Source of the DNA: Comamonas_C sp026954015
GTDB lineage: Bacteria; Pseudomonadota; Gammaproteobacteria; Burkholderiales; Burkholderiaceae_C
NCBI GenBank assembly: GCA_035063785.1
Contig: JAPSFS010000011.1
Coordinates: forward strand, 1 to 64,000
DNA: 64,000 nucleotides
Direction of reading: 5' to 3'
Made by a program: the position numbers and the translations under genes. The stretch's first letter is position 1; every line of letters starts with the position of its first letter. Of the stretch, positions 44,162 to 54,120 are shown piece after piece. The notes below the pieces were generated by a model, which saw only the letters and a list, made by a program, of their open reading frames with translations, did no database searches and was not told the origin of the DNA.

Positions 44162-44593
44162 TCAAGCGACGCTGCCACCCGCCGCTTCGATCGCAGCCTT
44201 GGCGCCGGCGGTCGCGCCGATACCCGTGAGCTTGACCGGCTTGGTGATGGCGCCGCTCTTGATGACCTTCACCACGCGGGCAATCGCCGCGACCGCGCCG
44301 GCCTTCTTGAGCTCCAGCAGATCGACCTCGGCAAGACCCAGGCGATCCAGCGTGGACAGCGTGATTTCGGCGTTGTACTTGAGCAGCGTGGATTTGAAAC
44401 CGCGCTTGGGCAGGCGCCGCTGCAGCGGCATCTGGCCGCCTTCAAAACCCACCTTGTGGTAGCCGCCGGTACGCGACTTCTGGCCCTTGTGGCCGCGGCC
44501 CGCGGTCTTGCCCAGGCCCGAGCCGATGCCGCGGCCGACGCGGCGCTTGGCGTGCTTGGCGCCAGCCGCTGGCTGAATGCTGTTGAGTTCCAT
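44162..44593 (-). CDS. rplO: 50S ribosomal protein L15
   Basis: L15 is an assembly protein of the large subunit. The 143-residue product begins MELNSIQPAAGAKHAKRRVG, with RGIGSGLGKTAGRGHKGQKS and FEGGQMPLQRRLPKRGF. Between rpmD and secY, with gaps of 10 and 20 bases. Confidence 0.97.
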   Translation of the reverse strand: MELNSIQPAAGAKHAKRRVGRGIGSGLGKTAGRGHKGQKSRTGGYHKVGFEGGQMPLQRRLPKRGFKSTLLKYNAEITLSTLDRLGLAEVDLLELKKAGAVAAIARVVKVIKSGAITKPVKLTGIGATAGAKAAIEAAGGSVA

Positions 44594-44603
44594 GATCGGC
44601 CTT

Positions 44604-44786
44604 TCAGAGAATCTTGACCAGGTAGGCGATCTTGTTGATCATGCCGCGCACCTCGGGCGTGTCCTTGAGTTCGCTCACGCTGTTGAGCTTGCGCAGGCCG
44701 AGGCCGCGCACGGTGGCGCGGTGGGATTCCTTGGTGCCGATGGGGCTGCGCACCAGTTGCACCTTGAGGGTTTGCTGTGTCGTCAC
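44604..44786 (-). CDS. rpmD: 50S ribosomal protein L30
   Basis: The 60-residue L30 protein begins at GTG (44784-44786), preceded by GGGAGG, and reads MTTQQTLKVQLVRSPIGTKE then HRATVRGLGLRKL and DTPEVRGMINKIAYLVKI. It was chosen over a longer frame that runs into rpsE. Between rpsE and rplO. Confidence 0.96.
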   Translation of the reverse strand: MTTQQTLKVQLVRSPIGTKESHRATVRGLGLRKLNSVSELKDTPEVRGMINKIAYLVKIL

Positions 44787-44799
44787 TGTGGCCTCCCGA

Positions 44800-45321
44800 T
44801 CAGGCGGCAAAGAGGTCTTCGACCGACTTGCCACGCTTGGCAGCGATCTCGGACGGAGTCGTCGAGCGCACGAGCGCATCGAACGTCGCGCGCACCATGT
44901 TGTACGGGTTGGAGGAACCATGGCTCTTCGCCACGATGTCGGTGATGCCCATCACCTCGAACACCGCGCGCATCGGGCCTCCGGCAATGATGCCGGTCCC
45001 CTTGGGAGCCGGCGCCATCATGACGGTGGCCGCACCGTGGTGGCCCACGACATCGTGGTGGATGGTGCCGTGCTTGAGCGCGACCTTGACCATGTTGCGG
45101 CGCGCTTCTTCCATTGCCTTCTGCACGGCCGCCGGAACTTCCTTGGACTTGCCCTTGCCCATGCCGACGCGACCGTCACCGTCGCCCACGACCGTGAGCG
45201 CGGCGAAACCGAGTATGCGACCGCCCTTGACGACCTTGGTCACACGGTTGACCGCGATCATCTTCTCGCGCAAGCCGTCGTCGCTCTCGTCGCTCTTTAC
45301 CCTGGGTTGAAACTTAGCCAT
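44800..45321 (-). CDS. rpsE: 30S ribosomal protein S5
   Basis: S5 contributes to decoding accuracy and mRNA unwinding. The 173-residue product has DGLREKMIAVNRVTKVVKGG, FAALTVVGDGDGRVGMGKGK and the C-terminal AGGPMRAVFEVMGITDIVAK. Between rplR and rpmD. Confidence 0.98.
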   Translation of the reverse strand: MAKFQPRVKSDESDDGLREKMIAVNRVTKVVKGGRILGFAALTVVGDGDGRVGMGKGKSKEVPAAVQKAMEEARRNMVKVALKHGTIHHDVVGHHGAATVMMAPAPKGTGIIAGGPMRAVFEVMGITDIVAKSHGSSNPYNMVRATFDALVRSTTPSEIAAKRGKSVEDLFAA

Positions 45322-45337
45322 TTGTCATCCGCTCCGC

Positions 45338-45703
45338 TCAGAACTGCAAGCCCGCTTCGCGGGCTGCCTCGGCCAGGGCCTTCACTCGGCCGTGATAGGC
45401 GTAACCAGCACGGTCGAACGCCACTTTCTCGACACCGGCCGCCTTGGCCTTCTCGGCAATGCGCTTGCCCACAACCTGGGCCGCGGCGGCATTGCCGCCC
45501 TTGCCAACGCCGCCTAACGCCGCGCGCACTTCCTTTTCCACGGTGGAGGCACTGGCCAACACCTTGCCGCCACAACCCGAAATGACCGTGGCATAGATAT
45601 GAAGATTGGTACGGTGCACGGTCAGTCGCACGGCGCCTTGCTGGGCGATGCGGATGCGGGTCTGACGGGCACGGCGCAGACGCTGCTGTTTTTTGTCTAG
45701 CAT
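45338..45703 (-). CDS. rplR: 50S ribosomal protein L18
   Basis: L18 binds 5S rRNA. The 121-residue product has QQRLRRARQTRIRIAQQGAV, RLTVHRTNLHIYATVI and the C-terminal FDRAGYAYHGRVKALAEAAR. Between rplF and rpsE. Confidence 0.98.
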   Translation of the reverse strand: MLDKKQQRLRRARQTRIRIAQQGAVRLTVHRTNLHIYATVISGCGGKVLASASTVEKEVRAALGGVGKGGNAAAAQVVGKRIAEKAKAAGVEKVAFDRAGYAYHGRVKALAEAAREAGLQF

Positions 45704-45715
45704 GATGGCAGCTCC

Positions 45716-46249
45716 TTACTTCTTCTTGGTCTCTTTGATCACGACCACCTCGTCCGCGTAGCGGATGCCCTTGCCCTTGTAGGGCTCGGGCGGGCGAACG
45801 GCGCGGATTTCAGCCGCAAGCTGGCCGACGACCTGGCGGTCGGCGCCCTTGAGCACGATCTCGGTGGGCGTCGGACAGGCCACCGTCACGCCCGCGGGCA
45901 TGACGAAATCGACCGGGTGGGAATAGCCGACGTTCAGGTTCAGCTTCGGGCCGCTGGCCGCGGCCTTGAAGCCCACGCCGATCAGCGTGAGCTTCTTCTC
46001 GAAGCCCTTGCTCACGCCGACCACCATGTTGTTGACGAGCTGGCGCACGGTGCCGCTCGTGGCATTGGCTTCGCGCGACTCGTCGGCGGGCGCGAAGGAC
46101 AGCTTGCCCGCGTCGTTGGTGACCTTCACCAGCGCGTTCTGCGCGACGGACAGTGTGCCGCCCGCTCCCTTGACCTGGATGCGCTCGGCGGTAATGGATA
46201 CATCCACCCCCGCAGGGATGGAGACATGTGCTTTGGCTACGCGAGACAT
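45716..46249 (-). CDS. rplF: 50S ribosomal protein L6
   Basis: L6 lies near the factor-binding site of the large subunit. The 177-residue product begins MSRVAKAHVSIPAGVDVSIT, has VGFKAAASGPKLNLNVGYSH, and ends with the conserved RPPEPYKGKGIRYADEVVVI. Between rpsH and rplR. Confidence 0.98.
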   Translation of the reverse strand: MSRVAKAHVSIPAGVDVSITAERIQVKGAGGTLSVAQNALVKVTNDAGKLSFAPADESREANATSGTVRQLVNNMVVGVSKGFEKKLTLIGVGFKAAASGPKLNLNVGYSHPVDFVMPAGVTVACPTPTEIVLKGADRQVVGQLAAEIRAVRPPEPYKGKGIRYADEVVVIKETKKK

Positions 46250-46271
46250 GGCGGTATTTCTCCTTCTGCGC

Positions 46272-46667
46272 TCAGGCGACGTAGCACAGCACTTCGCCGC
46301 CGACGCCGCTGGCGCGCGCCTTGCGGTCGGTCATGACACCCTTGGGCGTCGTGACGATGGCCACGCCCAGGCCGTTCATGACCTGCGGAATGGCGCTGCT
46401 GCCCTTGTACACGCGCAGGCCGGGACGGCTCACGCGCTCGATGCGCTCGATCACCGGGCGGCCGGCGTAGTACTTCAGCGCGATTTCGAGCTCGGACTTG
46501 CCGCCTTCGCTCTTGACCTGGAACCCGTCGATGTAGCCCTCGTCCTTCAGCACCTGGGCGATGGCCACCTTCACCTTGGAAGCGGGGGCGGACACCGTGG
46601 TCTTGGCGACCATCTGTGCGTTACGGATGCGGGTCAGCAGGTCGGCAATGGGATCACTCATGCTCAT
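46272..46667 (-). CDS. rpsH: 30S ribosomal protein S8
   Basis: S8 binds 16S rRNA and in enterobacteria represses the spc operon by binding mRNA near rplE. The 131-residue product begins MSMSDPIADLLTRIRNAQMV and ends TDRKARASGVGGEVLCYVA, as expected. Between rpsN and rplF. Confidence 0.98.
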   Translation of the reverse strand: MSMSDPIADLLTRIRNAQMVAKTTVSAPASKVKVAIAQVLKDEGYIDGFQVKSEGGKSELEIALKYYAGRPVIERIERVSRPGLRVYKGSSAIPQVMNGLGVAIVTTPKGVMTDRKARASGVGGEVLCYVA

Positions 46668-46689
46668 GGTTCAACTCTCCTGCTCGGCC

Positions 46690-46995
46690 TTACCAGCTCG
46701 CCTTGATGACGCCGGGGATGTCGCCGGCAAAGGCCAGCTCGCGCACCTTGGCACGCGCCAGACCGAACTGGCGGAAGGTGCCGCGCGGGCGGCCCGTCAT
46801 CTCGCAGCGGTTGCGCTGGCGCGTCGGGTTGGCGTTGCGCGGGAGCTTCTGCAGCTCCAGACGCGCGGCGTCGCGCTCGCCGTCGCTGCGCTTGGCGTCG
46901 CCGGCGATGGCCTTCAGTTCAGCGTACTTGGCGGCGTACTTGGCAGCCAGCTTTTCGCGCTTGAGCTCACGCTCGATGAGACTTTTCTTAGCCAT
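46690..46995 (-). CDS. rpsN: 30S ribosomal protein S14 (zinc-independent form)
   Basis: The ATG at 46993-46995 gives 101 residues beginning MAKKSLIERELKREKLAAKY, the long form without the CxxC pairs; the C-terminal CEMTGRPRGTFRQFGLARAK is conserved. The frame extends 18 codons upstream into rplE, which is not family sequence. Between rplE and rpsH. Confidence 0.97.
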   Translation of the reverse strand: MAKKSLIERELKREKLAAKYAAKYAELKAIAGDAKRSDGERDAARLELQKLPRNANPTRQRNRCEMTGRPRGTFRQFGLARAKVRELAFAGDIPGVIKASW

Positions 46996-47003
46996 GCGCC
47001 ACC

Positions 47004-47543
47004 TCAGTTCTTGAAGGGAAAACGGAACGCCGCAAGCAGCGCCTTGCACTCGTCGTCGGTCTTGGCGGTCGTGGTGATGCTCACGTTCAGGCCGCGCAGC
47101 GCATCCACCTTGTCGTACTCGATCTCGGGGAAGATGATCTGTTCCTTGACGCCGATGTTGTAGTTGCCGCGGCCGTCGAACGCACGCCCCGAGACGCCGC
47201 GGAAGTCGCGCACGCGCGGCAGCGCCACGGTGACGAAGCGGTCGAGGAATTCGTACATGCGCACGCCGCGCAGCGTCACCATGCAGCCAATCGCCTGGCC
47301 TTCGCGGATCTTGAAGCCGGCGATGGCCTTCTTGGACTTGGTCACCACGGGCTTCTGGCCGGCGATCTTGGTGAGGTCGGCAACGGCATTGTCCATCACC
47401 TTCTTGTCAGCCACGGCCTCCCCCACGCCCATGTTGAGCGTGATCTTGGTCAGGCGCGGCACCTCCATGATGGAGTGGTAGCCGAATTTTTCCTTGAGTT
47501 CGCCCGCGATCTTCTCGCGATAGAGTTTTTGCAGTCGTGCCAT
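47004..47543 (-). CDS. rplE: 50S ribosomal protein L5
   Basis: L5 binds 5S rRNA and contacts P-site tRNA. The 179-residue product has VPRLTKITLNMGVGEAVADK, GQKPVVTKSKKAIAGFKIRE and GRGNYNIGVKEQIIFPEI. Between rplX and rpsN. Confidence 0.98.
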   Translation of the reverse strand: MARLQKLYREKIAGELKEKFGYHSIMEVPRLTKITLNMGVGEAVADKKVMDNAVADLTKIAGQKPVVTKSKKAIAGFKIREGQAIGCMVTLRGVRMYEFLDRFVTVALPRVRDFRGVSGRAFDGRGNYNIGVKEQIIFPEIEYDKVDALRGLNVSITTTAKTDDECKALLAAFRFPFKN

Positions 47544-47553
47544 CTGTGGTACC

Positions 47554-47874
47554 TCAGGCGGTGGCGATTTCGGCGCCGGTGGACTTGTAGATGCGCACGC
47601 GCTTGCCGTCGTCCTGCACCTTGATGCCCACGCGGTCGGCCTTGCCGGTCTGCGCGTTGAAAATGGCGATGTTGGACTGGTGGATCGGCATGGCCTTCTC
47701 GACGATGCCGCCCGTGGTGCCCTTCATCGGGTTGGGCTTGACGTGCTTCTTGACGAGGTTCACGCCTTCGACGACGAGGTGCGTCTCGTCCTTGCGCAGC
47801 GCGACGGTGCCGCGCTTGCCCTTGTCGCGCCCGGTCAGCACGATGACCGAGTCGCCCTTGCGAATCTTGTTCAT
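47554..47874 (-). CDS. rplX: 50S ribosomal protein L24
   Basis: L24 initiates large-subunit assembly. The ATG at 47872-47874 gives 106 residues beginning MNKIRKGDSVIVLTGRDKGK and with KKHVKPNPMKGTTGGIVEKA (KOW motif protein). The longer open frame upstream runs antisense-free through rplN in another frame and is ignored. Between rplN and rplE. Confidence 0.97.
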   Translation of the reverse strand: MNKIRKGDSVIVLTGRDKGKRGTVALRKDETHLVVEGVNLVKKHVKPNPMKGTTGGIVEKAMPIHQSNIAIFNAQTGKADRVGIKVQDDGKRVRIYKSTGAEIATA

Positions 47875-47888
47875 GATGCGTTTCCCTT

Positions 47889-48257
47889 TCAGAGGACCTC
47901 GGGGGCGAGCGACACGATCTTCATGAAGCGCTCGGTGCGCAGCTCGCGCGTGACCGGGCCGAAGATGCGGGTGCCGATCGGCTCCAGCTTGGCGTTGAGC
48001 AGCACGGCGGCGTTGCCGTCGAACTTGATGAGCGCGCCATCGCTGCGGCGGATGCCCTTGGCGGTACGCACCACCACCGCGCTGTAGACCTCGCCCTTCT
48101 TGACGCGGCCACGCGGCGCAGCTTCCTTCACGCTCACCTTGATGATGTCGCCCACGCTCGCATAGCGCCGCTTGGAGCCGCCGAGCACCTTGATGCACTG
48201 CACGGTCTTGGCGCCGGTGTTGTCGGCAACCTCTAAACGAGATTCAGTCTGGATCAT
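47889..48257 (-). CDS. rplN: 50S ribosomal protein L14
   Basis: L14 bridges the subunits. The 122-residue product begins MIQTESRLEVADNTGAKTVQ and has GDIIKVSVKEAAPRGRVKKG and TRIFGPVTRELR. It is the first gene of this block: upstream is a promoter and then glpD, not rpsQ. Confidence 0.98.
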   Translation of the reverse strand: MIQTESRLEVADNTGAKTVQCIKVLGGSKRRYASVGDIIKVSVKEAAPRGRVKKGEVYSAVVVRTAKGIRRSDGALIKFDGNAAVLLNAKLEPIGTRIFGPVTRELRTERFMKIVSLAPEVL

Positions 48258-48383
48258 TGCAATATTCCCAACTTGTCCCGGCGCCGCCGGTCAGTCTTGG
48301 GCCCGTCGTCCGCGCCCGCAGACGATGCTGCAAGCACTTCCCGCTGGGCAAGAAACCTTCGTGCTCAAAACACGAAGCTGCGC

Positions 48384-48412
48384 ATTATGGACTATTTTTG
48401 GCCTGTGGTCAA
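48384..48412 (-). promoter_or_regulatory. Sigma70 promoter for the rplN-rplQ ribosomal operon
   Basis: On the minus strand TTGACC (48412-48407) is followed after exactly 17 bases by CATAAT (48389-48384), five of six consensus bases in each box. Transcription would start near 48377, leaving a 120-base leader before rplN. It sits in the 168-base gap between rplN and the end of glpD. Confidence 0.75.
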
Positions 48413-48425
48413 ACCCGCGCCGGTT

Positions 48426-50033
48426 TCAGGTGGGCGGGCAGGCGTAGGTTGCGGCAAGCGCCTCGAATGCGGCGCACTGCGCGTCGTGCTGCGCGCCCAG
48501 CTCTGCGCGCAGCAGCATCGCGACGTCGGGTGCGAGCTGGCGCGCCAGACGCGCGTCAAGGAACAACATGCGGCTGCGCCGCGCGAGCACGTCCTCGACG
48601 GTGCGCGCGTATTCAAAGCGCGCTGCGAAGCGCACCATCGCCTCGCTCAGCCCCGGCGCGAGCCAGCGCTGAGCGCCCGGCAGGGCCTGCACGTGCCGGG
48701 CTTCGGTGCCGTACAGGTGCGGGCCGGGCGCCTCGCACATGCGGTGCGCGACCGGCGCGCGCGGCGCGCCAACCAACGGGAGATCGCGTGTGACACCCGC
48801 GGGGCGCGGCGCGAGCAGCGCGGCGCCCTCGCATTTCCGGAGCACATCCTCGGCCATCGCGCGGTAGGTCGTCCACTTGCCGCCGGTGACCGTGACGAGA
48901 CCGCTGGGCTCCACCAGCACCGTGTGCTCACGGCTGACGGTGCGCGTCTGCGCGGACGAGAAATGGTGTGGTCTGACGAGCGGGCGCAAACCTGCCCAGC
49001 AACTGCGCACGTCTTCGATCTGCGGGGCGCGGCGCAGGTACCTGGCGGACTCGCGCAGCAGGAAGGCGACCTCCTCGGGCAACGCGCGGGGCTCAATCTC
49101 GGCGTGCGGGCGCTCGGTATCGGTGGTGCCGATCAGCACCTTGCCGAGCCACGGCACGGCGAACAGCACGCGGCCATCGGCGGTCTTGGGGACCAACAGC
49201 GCATGGTCCGTCGGCAGGAAGTCGCGATCGACGACCAGGTGCACGCCCTGGCTCGGCACCACGAGCGCCTCGTGCGGCGCCCCCGTGGACGCAGCGTCCA
49301 TGGCGCGCACTTCGTCGACCCAGACCCCGGTGGCGTTCACGACAGCGCGCGTGCGCAGGGTGTAGCGCCGGCCGGTCTCGGCGTCTTCGCAGACAACGGC
49401 GCTCACCTTGCCGGCCGCATGCTCGAGCGCGCACACCGGGCAATAGTTGATCAGCAACGCACCTTCGCGCGCCGCGGTGCGCGCCAGCGCCAGCGCCAGA
49501 CGCGCGTCGTCGAACTGGCCGTCCCAGTACTTGACGCCGCCCTTGAGCCCCTCGGCGCGTATTCCCGGCAGGCATCGCAGCGCGCCCATGCGCCCGAGGA
49601 ACTCGGTCGCGCCCAGGCCCGCGCTGCCCGCAAGCGCGTCGTACACCTTGAGCCCCGCGCCGTAAAACGGCGTCTCCCACACGCGGTAGGAGGGCATGAC
49701 GAACGCCAGCGGCTGCGCCAGATGCGGCGCGTTGCGCAGCAGCGTGGTGCGCTCGTGCAGCGCCTCGTGCACGAGCGAGACATTGCCCTGGGCGAGGTAA
49801 CGCACGCCGCCGTGCACGAGTTTGGTGGCACGCGAGGACGTGCCCTTCGCAAAATCGCGCGCCTCCACCAACACCACGCGGTGGCCGCGCGCAGCGGCGT
49901 CGAGCGCCACGCCCAGGCCACTCGCGCCGCCACCGATCACGACAAGGTCCCAACAGCGCGGCTCGGCCAGGCGGGCGAGCAACGCCGCGCGCTCGGTCGG
50001 CGCGGGCAAGGCGGGTTCGGATGTGGTTTTCAT
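48426..50033 (-). CDS. glpD: Glycerol-3-phosphate dehydrogenase (aerobic, FAD-dependent)
   Basis: GlpD oxidises glycerol 3-phosphate to dihydroxyacetone phosphate at the membrane and passes electrons to quinone. The 535-residue product has the FAD motif LVVIGGGASGLGVALDAAAR, TSSRATKLVHGGVRYL, KTADGRVLFAVPWLG and TVTGGKWTTYRAMAEDVL. It is divergent from glpK with only 35 bases between the two start codons. No glpF or glpR is visible. Confidence 0.96.
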   Translation of the reverse strand: MKTTSEPALPAPTERAALLARLAEPRCWDLVVIGGGASGLGVALDAAARGHRVVLVEARDFAKGTSSRATKLVHGGVRYLAQGNVSLVHEALHERTTLLRNAPHLAQPLAFVMPSYRVWETPFYGAGLKVYDALAGSAGLGATEFLGRMGALRCLPGIRAEGLKGGVKYWDGQFDDARLALALARTAAREGALLINYCPVCALEHAAGKVSAVVCEDAETGRRYTLRTRAVVNATGVWVDEVRAMDAASTGAPHEALVVPSQGVHLVVDRDFLPTDHALLVPKTADGRVLFAVPWLGKVLIGTTDTERPHAEIEPRALPEEVAFLLRESARYLRRAPQIEDVRSCWAGLRPLVRPHHFSSAQTRTVSREHTVLVEPSGLVTVTGGKWTTYRAMAEDVLRKCEGAALLAPRPAGVTRDLPLVGAPRAPVAHRMCEAPGPHLYGTEARHVQALPGAQRWLAPGLSEAMVRFAARFEYARTVEDVLARRSRMLFLDARLARQLAPDVAMLLRAELGAQHDAQCAAFEALAATYACPPT

Positions 50034-50068
50034 GCGGTTTTCGCTGCGGTGGCCTATGCTTGCGCGCC

Positions 50069-51580
<1,512 letters not shown>

Positions 51581-51598
<18 letters not shown>

Positions 51599-51650
51599 AA
51601 TCCGCCTCTAGCGTATGCACAAAAAGCGCTGACAGCTATCAATTTGAAAG
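51581..51650 (-). repeat. Palindromic interspersed repeat, copy 5 (glpK-proC)
   Basis: Read on the minus strand: TTGATAGCTGTCAGCGCTTT, then an irregular loop, then ACGCTAGAGGCGGA, and TATTTTTGGCC at the far end. It covers the last codons of glpK including its stop, and ends seven bases before the proC start. Confidence 0.8.
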
Positions 51651-51656
51651 AAAACC

Positions 51657-52490
51657 ATGACCGAACCCCATACCCCACAGATCGGATGCATAGGCGGCGG
51701 CAACATGGCCAGCGCGCTTCTGGGCGGGCTGATCGGGCAGGGCGTGGCGCCCGGGCAGCTCACCGTGGTCGAGCCGTCCGAGTCCCAGCGCGCCGCGCTG
51801 CGCGAGCAATGGGGCATCACCGCCGCGCCCGATGCGCTCGCGGTGGCGCCCGCGCTGGCGCACGCCGACCTGGTGCTCTGGGCCATCAAGCCGCAGGTAT
51901 TTCGCGCGGCGGCGGCGCCGGTGGCGCCGCACGTGGGCGCGGCGCTGCACCTGAGCGTGGCGGCCGGCATTCCCAGCGCCAGCATCGCGCGCTGGCTGGG
52001 CAGCGAGCGCATCGTGCGCGCCATGCCCAACACCCCGGCGCTCATAGGCCAGGGCATCGCCGGCCTGTACGCGCGGGCCGCGGTAAGCGGCGCGGACCGG
52101 GCGCTGATCGAGCGCGTGATCGGCACGACCGGCGAGTTCCTCTGGGTTGCCGACGAGGCCGAGCTGGACGCGGTGACCGCGCTCTCGGGTTCGGGGCCGG
52201 CCTACGTCTTCTTCTTCCTGGAGGCGATGGCGCAGGCCGGGCAGGAGATGGGGCTCAATGCCGCGCAATCGGCGCGGCTGGCGCTCGCGACCTTTCGCGG
52301 CGCGACCGAGCTGGCCGCGCGCTCGGGCGAATCACCGGCGCTGCTGCGCCAGCGCGTGACGAGCAAGGGCGGCACCACGCACGAGGCGATCACGCACCTG
52401 CAGGCCACCCAGGTGGGCGAGCACTTCATCGAGGCGATGAAGGCCGCGCAGGCGCGCGCGCGCGCACTGGCGGCCGAGTTCGGCGCGTAG
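51657..52490 (+). CDS. proC: Pyrroline-5-carboxylate reductase
   Basis: ProC makes proline from pyrroline-5-carboxylate with NAD(P)H. The 277-residue product has the Rossmann motif IGCIGGGNMASALLGGL, MPNTPALIGQGIAGLYA, and the C-terminal SGSGPAYVFFFLEAMAQAG and TSKGGTTHEAI. It follows glpK across a repeat. Its stop lies one base from the stop of convergent ubiA. Confidence 0.97.
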   Translation: MTEPHTPQIGCIGGGNMASALLGGLIGQGVAPGQLTVVEPSESQRAALREQWGITAAPDALAVAPALAHADLVLWAIKPQVFRAAAAPVAPHVGAALHLSVAAGIPSASIARWLGSERIVRAMPNTPALIGQGIAGLYARAAVSGADRALIERVIGTTGEFLWVADEAELDAVTALSGSGPAYVFFFLEAMAQAGQEMGLNAAQSARLALATFRGATELAARSGESPALLRQRVTSKGGTTHEAITHLQATQVGEHFIEAMKAAQARARALAAEFGA

Positions 52491-52491
52491 T

Positions 52492-53382
52492 TCAGCGCAG
52501 CGCAAACCCCAGCGCCACGCCGGCGAACAGGCTCGCGCCGATCCAGTGGCTCTGGCTGAACGCGGTGAAGCACCCTGGCCGCTCGCGCGCGCGGATCAGC
52601 GTGTAGTGCCACAGCACCTGCACCGCCGCCACCGCCAGCCCCAGCCAGAAGGGCCAGCCCAGCGCCAGTGGCGCAAGCAGCGCGGCGGTGAGCAGCAGGC
52701 AGGCGCTGTAGAAGCCGATCACGCCCGCCACATCCCAGCGCCCCAGGGTGATGGCCGAGGTCTTCATGCCGATCTTCACGTCGTCGTCGCGGTCGACCAT
52801 GGCGTACTCGGTGTCGTAGCCCAGCACCATGCCCATGTTGGCCGCGAGCAGCCCCCAGGCGAGCCACGGCACGGCCCCGGTGACGGCGGCGAACGCGATC
52901 ACGATGCCGAAGCTGTAGGCCACGCCCAGCACGGCCTGCGGCATCGCGAAAAAGCGCTTGGTGAACGGGTAGAAGATCGCGACCACGACGCCCACGGCCG
53001 CCCACATCACCGCCTCGGCACGCGTGGTGAGCACCAGCGCCAGCGCAACGAGCGCGAGGACCACGCCGACCGCCGCGGCCTCCTTCACCGACAGCTCGCC
53101 CGTGGTGATGGGCCGGTTCCGGGTGCGCTTGACGTGGCGGTCGAAATCGCGGTCGGCAATGTCGTTGATGGTGCAGCCACTGCTGCGCGTCAGGATGGTG
53201 CCGAGCACGAAGACCACGAGCAGATGCCAGCCGGGGAAGCCCCCCGCGGCCACCCACAGCGCCACCAGCGTGGGCCACAGCAGCACGAGCCAGCCCGCGG
53301 GGCGGTTGAAGCGGATCAGGTCAAGGTAGAGCGCCAGGCGCGAGCGCCGCGCGCCGACCCGTGGTGCAGTGGAATCTGTCAT
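52492..53382 (-). CDS. ubiA: 4-hydroxybenzoate octaprenyltransferase
   Basis: UbiA prenylates 4-hydroxybenzoate in ubiquinone synthesis at the inner membrane. The ATG at 53380-53382 gives 296 residues with about eight membrane segments. The two aspartate-rich motifs are NDIADRDFD and DTEYAMVDRDDD. An ATG nine bases upstream is also possible. Convergent with proC. Confidence 0.95.
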   Translation of the reverse strand: MTDSTAPRVGARRSRLALYLDLIRFNRPAGWLVLLWPTLVALWVAAGGFPGWHLLVVFVLGTILTRSSGCTINDIADRDFDRHVKRTRNRPITTGELSVKEAAAVGVVLALVALALVLTTRAEAVMWAAVGVVVAIFYPFTKRFFAMPQAVLGVAYSFGIVIAFAAVTGAVPWLAWGLLAANMGMVLGYDTEYAMVDRDDDVKIGMKTSAITLGRWDVAGVIGFYSACLLLTAALLAPLALGWPFWLGLAVAAVQVLWHYTLIRARERPGCFTAFSQSHWIGASLFAGVALGFALR

Positions 53383-53447
53383 GCCCGGCATTGTCGGCAT
53401 AACCGGCGGCGCGCGGCAGGACTGCCGCCCCCCGGGAGCCCGCCGTG

Positions 53448-53984
53448 TCAGTCTTCGAGCATGGCCCGCAGCATCCAGGCGGTCTGCTCGTGCACCGTGA
53501 GGCGCTGGATCAGCAGGTCCGTCGTCGGCTCGTCGTCGGCGTCGTCCGCCAGATCGAGCAGGCCGCGCGCGGTGCGCGCCACCGCTTCGTGCCCCTGCAT
53601 CAGGATGCGCACCATCTCCATCGCCCTGGGCGGCACGGCAGGCGCGTCCGCGATGCTCGCGAGCTGGCCGAACTGCGCGTACGAGCCCGGCGCCACATGG
53701 CCCAGCGCGCGGATGCGCTCGGCGATGGGATCGACCGCGTTCCACAGCTCGGTGTACTGCGCCATGAACATGGTGTGCAGCGTGTTGAACATCGGGCCCG
53801 TGACGTTCCAGTGGAAGTTGTGCGTCGTCAGGTACAGGGTGTAGGTGTCGGCGAGCACGCGCGACAGGCCCTGCGCGATCGCCGCGCGATCCTCGGCGCT
53901 GATGCCGATGTTGATCGCCGGCGTGCTCGCGCTCCTGCTCCTGGCGCTGGCCGGTTGCCTGGTGGTCTTTGCGGTCTTGGCCAT
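53448..53984 (-). CDS. dps: DNA-protecting ferritin-like protein Dps
   Basis: Dps oxidises iron with H2O2 and stores it, shielding DNA from Fenton damage. The 178-residue product has a basic N-terminal tail (AKTAKTTRQPASARSRS) that could bind DNA, then the ferritin-like helices with the ferroxidase residues in TTHNFHWNVTGPMFNTLHTM and the family end VHEQTAWMLRAMLE. It lies 136 bases after oxyR on the same strand, fitting OxyR control as in other bacteria. Confidence 0.95.
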   Translation of the reverse strand: MAKTAKTTRQPASARSRSASTPAINIGISAEDRAAIAQGLSRVLADTYTLYLTTHNFHWNVTGPMFNTLHTMFMAQYTELWNAVDPIAERIRALGHVAPGSYAQFGQLASIADAPAVPPRAMEMVRILMQGHEAVARTARGLLDLADDADDEPTTDLLIQRLTVHEQTAWMLRAMLED

Positions 53985-54120
53985 GGATGGCTCCGTGAGG
54001 GTGAAAGCGGGCTACGCACCGCGCGCGGCCCTGCGACAACTCTAGCCCACGACGCCACTCAAAAAGGCTGCGCTCGATGAGTAATTGCAATGGCGCGCAT
54101 AGCCCGCGCGCGCACGGGTT

